Source: Panorpa germanica (Eukaryota > Arthropoda > Insecta > Mecoptera > Panorpidae). Taken from it: 64,000 bases of DNA. Under the pieces are notes generated by a model. It worked only from the letters and a program-made list of their open reading frames with translations. It ran no database searches and was not told the origin of the DNA. The stretch lies in NCBI GenBank assembly GCA_963678705.1, contig OY783223.1, positions 9,642,721 to 9,706,720 on the forward strand. Reading direction: 5' to 3'. The translations under genes were made by a program, and so were the position numbers. Shown one piece after another: positions 25,297 through 33,500 of the stretch; the first letter of the stretch is position 1, and every line of letters begins with the position of its first letter.

Positions 25297-25376
25297 ATGA
25301 CTACAAGTGATGACGTCACATACCATTGACTGAATCGCTGTTAGGCTTTGTATATTTAGGAGGTGTTGGAACGTCC
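25297..25376 (-). repeat. Right inverted end repeat of P-like transposon
   Basis: The reverse complement of this segment matches the 67-bp left unit at both ends: AACACCTCCTAAATATACAA outside, and TGACGTCATCACTTGTAGTC inside. The middle carries substitutions and a few extra bases. Confidence 0.8.
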
Positions 25377-27279
25377 CATTCAGTTGAATCATCGTCTGCT
25401 GGACGTTGTGACTCCTCGGTGTCCCAGCTACCTCCACAGTCTGGCTGGCATCCCACAACATTGTATTGTAAATCAGAAGGTTTTGTTGTCCAAGACTCAC
25501 TGCACTGTACTGCACTTAATGCAATCTGACCAGGGTATGGGTATGAAATAATGCAAATGCAATTTGTGAGACATATTTAGTTTAGTTTAGAATACACAAA
25601 TCAATTGAAGCGGGATTCTCAAAACATCGAAATTAACAAGCGTTTTAAATTAGATATGCATGTGACGTCACTGTATCGTCTTGTCACACATTGTGGATTA
25701 CCTTAAGAATATAATAAATGAATCTTGTCCTTTTTTTTTTAGTAAATACGAGTATTAGAGAATACACCTTTATATTTAATATGGAAATGTGTTTTTATAA
25801 ACTTTTGATTGTATTACTAAAAACTGGAGATAATAAAAAGTCGTTCAGTGGGCAGATCAGGTGGGAGGAGGAGACTATTGGCGATTGTGAAAGGAGAGAG
25901 AGAGACGAGTAATATTATTTGTTTTTATTAATGACAGTCATGAATGAATATATTACTATGGTAAATATATATATACTCGTATATAGTGATGTCATCACTA
26001 TTGTTTTATTTAATTAAAAATTATTTAATGAGGTCGTTTATAATAATCACTCGTTATATAATATGTGTGGCATGCTTATTATATGCTTCATTTAAATAAT
26101 GATAGGCCATAACCCCAGTAGGTGTTAAACACATTATTAATAGCTGGGGCTCATATATCTGAATCATCATTTTTATATTTAATTTACATAAATTATACAA
26201 ATGGTGACATTATTTGTACATAAATTATAGATATTTAGAACTTAGTATCTTTTTTATAAATTATCTACTATTATAATGTTCTAGGTGGCTCGAAAACGGC
26301 TTAATATGTTGATATCTCGAAAACCAAGACACGTCTATATAAAAATAAATTACAGATTTGTAATCAGCATTAAAAACTAAGATTTTTTTTTATGAAATTA
26401 TCAAGGCTATAACCTTTAAAATTTTCAAAAACGGTTCTTTTCTTTTACTCTTTATTTGTACATATTTTCTTAGGCATCTACATTTAATGGAGATGTAGTT
26501 TATGCAAGTTCATATGCTTCTTTCATATAGGCGCTGCTCCTTACTATCCAACAGTGTTGCACGCTCAAATAACTGTGAAATTAATCGCATGTTTTAATCA
26601 ATTAATTAAATTTAATGCTTGCACACATTTTCACAATCATCTGTTTTTCCAACACGCATTCCCTTTGCGATGCGGCACATTGTGGCGCACCCACAAACAG
26701 TTGGTGACACATTAGGTCAAAGACTCTGCCCTGACCTGAATCATAGTGTAGCGTTTTTTCACTAATTAACTCAAATTGCATTCAATCTATCTCTATACGT
26801 ATAGCTCTTTGAGTCACATCTATACAACTCAATACACTACAGCACAACTAGCCTAGTTTGATTCACCAGTTAAAGAGAGGTCAATGGGTTAACCTTATGA
26901 CCTTATAAAACTATGCGTTATTTATTTTATTCGAAAATTACTTTTACTTAATTCTCGTAGAATGACTAATACTGTGAGGTCACGGGGTCGAAGTATTTAA
27001 TACAGTTTGTTAAACATTAAGTTTATAAGAAAAATTAAGTAATTTTTATTATTGTTTTAATTGAAATATTTATGAAGGGTTCTGTCTAAAAACCCATGCG
27101 GGCTTTTATTGTAATGTGTAATATTACGCCAGTGTGGACGTGCCAATAGGTTTTTAAAATTTAATTCAATAAATCAAATATGTATATACTTTGAAATCAC
27201 ATTGACGTTCGTATTTGCAATGGGGTAGTAAAACTACCCCTACGATTACGTCAGTCTGTATCCCCGTGCTTTAAGATAT
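25377..27279. other. Non-coding stretch between transposon and Gypsy LTR
   Basis: No gene-like frame with recognisable motifs. A further TGACGTCAC lies near 25661. A perfect 8-bp hairpin with a 3-base loop (GGGGTAGT-AAA-ACTACCCC) is at 27222-27240. Confidence 0.4.
27276..27279. repeat. Target-site duplication, left (ATAT)
   Basis: ATAT immediately before the TGTAAC start of the 5' LTR; matches 38531-38534. Confidence 0.75.
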
Positions 27280-28261
27280 TGTAACAGTCCCATATAGATT
27301 CATTAATTATTGATAATATATTTTAACTAACTATTTAGGAACCATTGGATGGTTCAAATACAAAGTAGTTTTAATAGTTTTAGGCGTCTAAATGTCGCGA
27401 ACTTTGTTTAAATTAAGTATAGCTTTATCGATAGAACCATGTTCGTATATTAGTATAATATTCAAAATTGCTGACATAATATTTACAATAACATTTAAGA
27501 GAAATATTAATTAACTTCGTTTGTTGAAGGCACGTGTAGCTTTTGGGCGTGAAGCACGTGGAGTTTTAATTAATGTTTATGTTGGAACCAAATATGAAAA
27601 GTCCAAAGAACTAATGACGGAATGTCATCTGACTTTAGTAGTGATGACGAAATAACATTTGAGTTCAAACGAGTTCATATATTCAAACAAAGAGCTTTAA
27701 TCTATATAAGCTTAGTTTAAGAGAGTAGAGGGGGTCAGTCCATCAAGATCAATCAGCCAGTTAGTACGTCGAGACGTCAATCGAAAGGTCTGTCTAATCA
27801 GCCCCGTCTAATAAGGGAGTAGCGCCCCTTAGTCGGTGGTTCGGGTATTAGTCAGTCGCTTTGACATAAAGATTATTAAAATTACTAAGATTTGTATTAA
27901 TTAAGTTTTTGAATAATAAAGAAAATAGTGTTAATGAATCCCTTGTTTTAATTGTAAAAGTACTTAGAATTAACGGTCGTGTCGCGTTAAATAAAGTGAT
28001 TGTCCAAAGCAGAGGAAGCTGCCTGCAGAGAAAGTACAAAAAGTAAGTAAAACCTAATATATTTATGAAATATAATTAGATGAGGTAATAAGTCCTGAAT
28101 AATAAAGAAGCCTCCACAATTAGCATTAGCTTGGTCATCCGACTCAAGGGGAACCAGATCCTCATAAACGAACTTTCGCATGAGACGATTGTAGTATCGC
28201 TCTCATAAAATAAGTAACTACCACCATATATAGATAGTAGATATTTGGGGGTAGGGTTACA
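27280..28261 (+). repeat. 5' LTR (982 bp)
   Basis: The LTR begins TGTAAC and ends GTTACA, a 6-bp terminal inverted repeat with the canonical TG...CA. TATATAAG at 27703-27710 is followed about 30 bases later by an arthropod-type initiator TCAGTC (27735-27740), the likely start of R. AATAAA hexamers lie at 27915-27920, 27990-27995 and 28101-28106. It is direct-repeated at 37549-38530. Confidence 0.96.
27703..27740 (+). promoter_or_regulatory. LTR core promoter: TATA box and initiator
   Basis: TATATAAG (27703-27710) and TCAGTC (27735-27740) have normal TATA-to-initiator spacing. They would place transcription start at about A27737 and make U3 about 457 bp. The same pair recurs in the 3' LTR at 37972-38009. 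Confidence 0.6.
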
Positions 28262-28264
28262 TTT

Positions 28265-28280
28265 TGGTGTCAGGTGTGGG
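28265..28280 (+). other. Primer-binding site, tRNA-Leu
   Basis: TGGTGTCAGGTGTGGG starts three bases inside the LTR. It is complementary, apart from about one base, to the usual 3' end of metazoan tRNA-Leu (…CTGACACCA). Minus-strand DNA synthesis would start here. The tRNA assignment rests on remembered tRNA ends and was not searched. Confidence 0.75.
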
Positions 28281-29462
28281 GTAGTTTAAAAAGGGGTGTA
28301 TTGAAAAGAGGTGTATTAAAAGAGAAATATGTTAAAAGAGAGGTATTGAAATTGTGGGGTGAATTAAAAGAAAAAGGGTATAGAAATTGTAAGGTATTTT
28401 AAAAGAGAGATACGTTAAAAAAAAGGTATTAAAATTGTGGGATATTAAAAAAGGTAGAAATTTGATTAATTGGAAAAAGGCATTAAGTGGAAAATTTAAT
28501 TTGAGAAAATAAAGAGGTAAATCTTAGTAACTGGGAAAAAGAAATAAGAATAAGTTTTATTAATTGTGAAAAAAGGAATAAATTGTAGTAACTGGGAAAA
28601 AAAAAGGATTAATTGGGTAAAAGTAATATAGTTTATTAATTGCAACTAGCAACTGCATATTAATAATTAGAAAAAGAAAAGATATCAGCATAATTCAAGA
28701 AAAGGGAATATTTAAATAATCAAAGAGTGGGGTATTTTAAGTTTTTGTAAAAGGGAATAAATTTAAGGAACTAAACAGTAGATAATTTTTCTAAACCATA
28801 ATTTGTTAAAGTTGAATATTTTTGTTTTAACCGTAACTAAATAAGGGATATTTTTTAAATAGTTTTTGTAATTCACAAGTAAAGTGGCACGTTTTTATAA
28901 AGTATAAAGTTTTGAGTCATTGTAACAGGAATTGAAAAAATAAGTAGTTTTTGTTTTGTCGTAATTTTATTAAGTGATTGGAACAATTAAAAAATTTGTA
29001 ACACAACTTATTTGAAATTATTTTGAATTTATTTTTAGATTATATGAGAAAATATTGAGTATTACATAAAATAGTTTATTTGATTTTATTTCACTAATAA
29101 TTAAAAATTATTTTATCAATTTACAATTCGGTAATATACTTTTGTCATAAATACTGTTTGTCATAATTTTTATTTGAGTTTTTATTGTTCTAACTCAGTC
29201 TATATTAAATATACTAGCATTTTGTTTGACCTACTTAAAAATAATTTGTTTGTTTATTTTTATGTATATATAAACAACTAGACGTTCCATTTCGTTTCAA
29301 AAAGTAAATCACAAGAGTACAGTTTTGTTAAAATAACTAAGGCCGTGTAAGATATTGTTTACTTTTAAAAAAAAAAAAAATAGATTTTAAAATATTTGTA
29401 GTAGTTTATTGAAGCTTACTAAAGGTTTTTATTTGATTTAAAGTTTATTCCAAATAGTTAAA
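28281..29462 (+). other. Gypsy 5' leader with degenerate tandem repeats
   Basis: About 1.2 kb without a long frame. From about 28285 to 28455, units of the form GGTATTRAAATTGTGGGGT / TTAAAAGAGA recur with variation. From about 28460 to 28630 a TTAGTAACTGGGAAAAA-type unit recurs. The sequence is purine-rich on the plus strand. Packaging or internal translation initiation are possible roles, with no direct evidence. Confidence 0.6.
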
Positions 29463-30575
29463 ATGACAACTAATGAACCAAACGTAGATATTGCCCCAGA
29501 AATTCCTAAATTAAAAGGATTGAATTATATACCATTCTTTGACGGTACAGGTAGCATAGCAACATTTTTAAATGCGGTGGATCAAATGGCAGAATTGTTG
29601 GATTGGACCGATAAGGTACAATCAGTTACCGTATTTGCGAAAGTGTCGCCTGATGTAGCTGAATATCTTTTGTCTAATTCGGAGGTTCAAAGTGAGAACC
29701 GTAGTTATATGAGTATTCGTAATGCATTATTGTCTAGATATAGCAGAAAAGGGCCATCTGCTCTGAGACAAGCTGAAATTGAGTTCGGGGGTTGTAAACA
29801 AAGACATGGCGAGACTGTTTATGAATTTTCACAAAGGTTATGGGCATTAGGGTCAAAATGTGTACCAGAAGCAATTGATAAAGAGCAAGAAAAGAAGCTT
29901 ACGATTGAGTTGCAAGTAGCCGTTTTAAAAAGATTTAAAGAAGGGATATCGCCGAGATATTCTAAGTTTATTTGGGCCGCGGATCCCAAGAGTTTTAATA
30001 GTGCCGTTGAAATTGCGGAAAGAGTAGAAACCGATGATTTAGTCTCATCGAAGCAAGGCTACGTAGCAGAGATTGCTACAGGTGGTACAAACCGAATAAA
30101 TAGAACCGACCACTATTATGTAAATCGCGCATCTCAAAATAATCAATCGTCTATGCGACCTAGCAACTCGCGTAGCGGTTCACAAGGCCGTAGGTTTAAT
30201 AATAGGCAAAGAGATGGAGTAAGATGTTACAATTGTAACAGAGTAGGACATTTTCAGAGAGATTGTCGTAGTCGTCCTCAAAGGGAAGTAAGAGATCGAT
30301 TTCAAAGAAATCGCAGTTTAAATAGGTATGAAAACCGTAGTCAAAGTAATGACCGATTAGGGAGAGTTAGAGTCCTCCAAGAATATAATGATAGCCGTAG
30401 TCCTGCGAGAAATCAGAGACAAGTGACTTTCCAAAGTAACAGAAATATTCGCAGCATCGAAAATAAGCCAAGCGAAGTAGAAGAAAGAAATTTACGCGCG
30501 TCCAATAATTATGAGGGTAATTTAAACGGATTGATGGCTTCACTCACTACCCGAGACGTAGAAGCCATTCAATAA
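29463..30575 (+). CDS. gag: Gypsy Gag polyprotein
   Basis: 370 aa. The N-terminal part (about 1-195) has the helical character of Ty3/Gypsy capsid, with FFDGTGSIATFLNAVDQ early on and ISPRYSKFIWAADPKSFNSA later. A basic, Arg/Asn/Ser-rich nucleocapsid follows, with one CCHC knuckle, C255-x2-C258-x4-H263-x4-C268. The start ATG (AAATGAC) is the first in the frame before the conserved region. Gag assembles the particle and packages element RNA. Its last ~16 codons overlap the pol frame, and TTTAAAC at 30521-30527 lies in the correct register for -1 slippage. The frame ends at TAA 30573-30575. Confidence 0.93.
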   Translation: MTTNEPNVDIAPEIPKLKGLNYIPFFDGTGSIATFLNAVDQMAELLDWTDKVQSVTVFAKVSPDVAEYLLSNSEVQSENRSYMSIRNALLSRYSRKGPSALRQAEIEFGGCKQRHGETVYEFSQRLWALGSKCVPEAIDKEQEKKLTIELQVAVLKRFKEGISPRYSKFIWAADPKSFNSAVEIAERVETDDLVSSKQGYVAEIATGGTNRINRTDHYYVNRASQNNQSSMRPSNSRSGSQGRRFNNRQRDGVRCYNCNRVGHFQRDCRSRPQREVRDRFQRNRSLNRYENRSQSNDRLGRVRVLQEYNDSRSPARNQRQVTFQSNRNIRSIENKPSEVEERNLRASNNYEGNLNGLMASLTTRDVEAIQ

Positions 30576-30587
30576 GTAAAAAGGGTA
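30521..30587 (+). promoter_or_regulatory. -1 ribosomal frameshift signal (gag-pol)
   Basis: The slippery heptamer T TTA AAC (30521-30527) is in gag register. Six bases later an 8-bp perfect stem forms between ATGGCTTC (30534-30541) and GAAGCCAT (30561-30568). Loop bases TACCC (30548-30552) can pair with GGGTA (30583-30587), giving an H-type pseudoknot. The pol frame is closed by a TAA at 30518-30520, immediately before the heptamer, and gag stops at 30575, so slippage must fall within this interval. Confidence 0.85.
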
Positions 30588-33500
30588 ATCTTACACCTCT
30601 GTATGTACCGGCATTTCATGATAATCAATGGTTTCTTAATTTAGTAATTAATGGTCAAAATTGTAACGTTCTTATAGATAGTGGTGCAGGCGCCAGCCTA
30701 CTAACTAGAGAATGTTTAAAAACAGAAAAAATTACAGAATCGCAAAATATCTTGCGAGATGCACAAAATAATAAAATACATACACTTGGTAAAAGCAGAT
30801 TAAAGTTAGATTTATTTGGGGATAATGTGACTTTTGATTTTGAAATTGTAGAAAATATGGAAAATTGGACAGGTATAATTGGGTTAGACTTTCTTCGTAA
30901 ATTTGGGATAATTGTAGATTTTGGAAAGGGTATTTTAATATATAGAAACGTTATTTACGACATTAATCGTAATACTGTACATGATTTTCAGAGAGATAAT
31001 TTGAATATTAATAATATGATTAGAGAAAATGTAAAAGGTATCATTAGAAAGCAAAAGCGTATTATATCAAAGTCAGGGAAAATCGTAGAAAAAAATAGAA
31101 AAGATAGAAATATAGGTTGTAATGAATCGGAAAATATTGACGTAAAAAGAGAAGTAAATAATCAGCGAATTGACAAGATAGGGCACGAATATAAAAGTTT
31201 TGATGATTTTCTAAAATGGAAAATTAGTAGATTTCCAACGATAGAGACGTTGTGCAAAATAAATTATAATAAGGGAGATTTGTTTAATGCATCTAGCAAG
31301 TATGCATTGGGTCATTGTGTAGCCTCAGATTTACGTATGTCACAAGGAATAGCAGTTGAATTTAAAGAAAGATTTGGCAGAGTTGAGCAGCTTTTGAGAC
31401 AGAAACAGAAAAAGGGTGGATTAGCTATATTAAAAGATGAAAATCGTTTTATATATTATTTAGTGACAAAAAAGAGGAGTAACGAGAAACCTCTCTACGC
31501 AGATTTATATTCGTCAATAATTAAATTACGGGATCATATGTTAGAAAATAAAGTGAAATTTATTGCATTACCATACATAGCATGTGGGCTAGATAAATTA
31601 GATTTTACAATAGTGAGTAAAATGATTGAATATATATTTTCTGAAAGTAAAATAAAGATAGCATTCTATGATGGCGAATCGGAAAAAAATGAAAAAAGGT
31701 ATATGAACTGTGTAATAAGTAAAAATGATAATGATTTAAAAGATAACATTGACGGAAAGAATGTTAAATCCCAAGAACAGGTAAAGAAATGGAAGAACTT
31801 ACAAACAAAGTGGTTAAAAAGAATACACACAGCTGAGCGAGCTGAAAAAATAAACACAACTATGAATGAGAAATCTGAAACCACTCGAAAGCGAACAGAC
31901 GCACACATGTGTAGTAGTAATCGGTATAGTGTTAGGTTACTAGGTCAAGAAACGTTACCGCCCCGATGTACAATAAATGTTCATGCATTTCAAAAAGACA
32001 TTAAGGAAGGTCATGGGATTTTTAACCCAGAATTGAGCATAGATGGAGTATTAGTAGCAAGGAGTGTAAATTCAATATGTAAGGGTAGGTTAATATGTAG
32101 AATAACCAATGTTACGCAAAAGAATATTAATATACCAATAAATACTAAGATAGGTATAATAGAGCCATATGATGACGAATATACTGAAACAGTTGAATTA
32201 TTAAGAGAACACGTCCGGCAACGTAATAAAAATATTTTAATTGGTGCTGTACGATCAGCAGAAACAAACACAGGGTTTGAAAATATACAATTATTTGATG
32301 AAATAGGTTATAATAATTTAACAGCTAAAGAAGATAAAATTATACATGAAGTTACCAATCAGTGGAAGCAAAAAAGTCATAAGAATGATGATATAAATAA
32401 AACACAGAGAATAACGGAACTTTTTAGCAAAATAAAGTTAAATCATTTAAGTGCTAGAGACCAAAGTAAAATGGAAAATTTAATTTACGAATATCGCGAC
32501 ATATTTTTAACAGAAGGTCAAGAATTGAAAACTACCTCGATAGTTAAACATAAGATAATAATTCAAGATGTTCCTCCTATAACTAAACAACCATATAGAG
32601 TTCCGCATGCACAGTTACAGGTACTGAGAGAACAGATAGATCAAATGCTTGAAGATGGCATAGTAGAACCATCAATGTCACCGTGGTCCAGTAATGTTGT
32701 TCTTGTAAATAAGAAAGCAGCAAATGGGGAAAACAAGGTTAGAGTTTGCATAGATTACAGGGGTCTTAACGCGATAACAAAAAGAGATTACTTTCCATTA
32801 CCACACTTAGTAGACACTCTTGATAAATTAGGCAAAGCAAGTTTATTTACCAAATTAGATTTAGCATCGGGATTTTGGCAAATTGAAATGGACGAAAAAT
32901 CTAAAGAATTAACAGCATTTTCAACACCAGATTTACACCTTCAATTTAATGTTATGCCGTTTGGGTTAGTATCAGCTCCTGCTACATTTCAGAGACTTAT
33001 GTATGCAGTGTTAGCAGGTTTAACCGGAGTACATTGTTTAGTTTACCTAGATGATATTATAATATTTAGTAACGATGATGTAGATTCACATATTCAGAGA
33101 ATTAAAGAGGTTTTCGATCGCTTGAGAGAAGCAAGTTTGACATTGAAGCCTAGCAAATGTGAATTTATGAATAAAGAAACGCAATATTTTGGTCATATTA
33201 TTTCTAGTGATGGTGTAAAGGCAGATCCAGAAAAAACGGAAGTAATTAGAAACTATCCGCGTCCGAAAACAGTTAAACAAATCCGATCTTTTATAGGGTT
33301 AGCTTCATTTTATAGACGATTTATAAAGAATTTTTCAGAATTATCATCAAGCCTAACAAAACTAACTTGTAAAAATGAGTCATTTATTTGGGGACCTGAA
33401 CAAGAGAAAAGTTTTGAAGCATTAAAGAACGCGTTATGTTCTGAGCCAGTCTTAGCTTACCCAGATTTTAGTCAAGAATTTATATTAGGGACAGATGCAT

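Larger units (their letters stand above)
21337..25376 (+). mobile_element. P-superfamily DNA transposon with intact THAP transposase
   Basis: A two-exon transposase gene is bracketed by inverted copies of a ~67-bp sequence: two tandem direct copies on the left (21337-21403, 21404-21470) and one inverted copy on the right (25297-25376). Each copy contains AACACCTCCTAAATATACAA and, further in, a TGACGTCA palindrome followed by TCACTTGTAGTCAT (or close variants). P-type elements need terminal and subterminal inverted repeats for transposase binding, and this is the likely role. No matching 8-bp target duplications were found, so the outer limits are provisional; the ends may lie somewhat outside these coordinates. 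Confidence 0.8.

Noticed and set aside
27848..28181. Short minus-strand frames inside the LTRs, present twice
   Set aside because: They are duplicated only because the LTR is; no conserved protein features.
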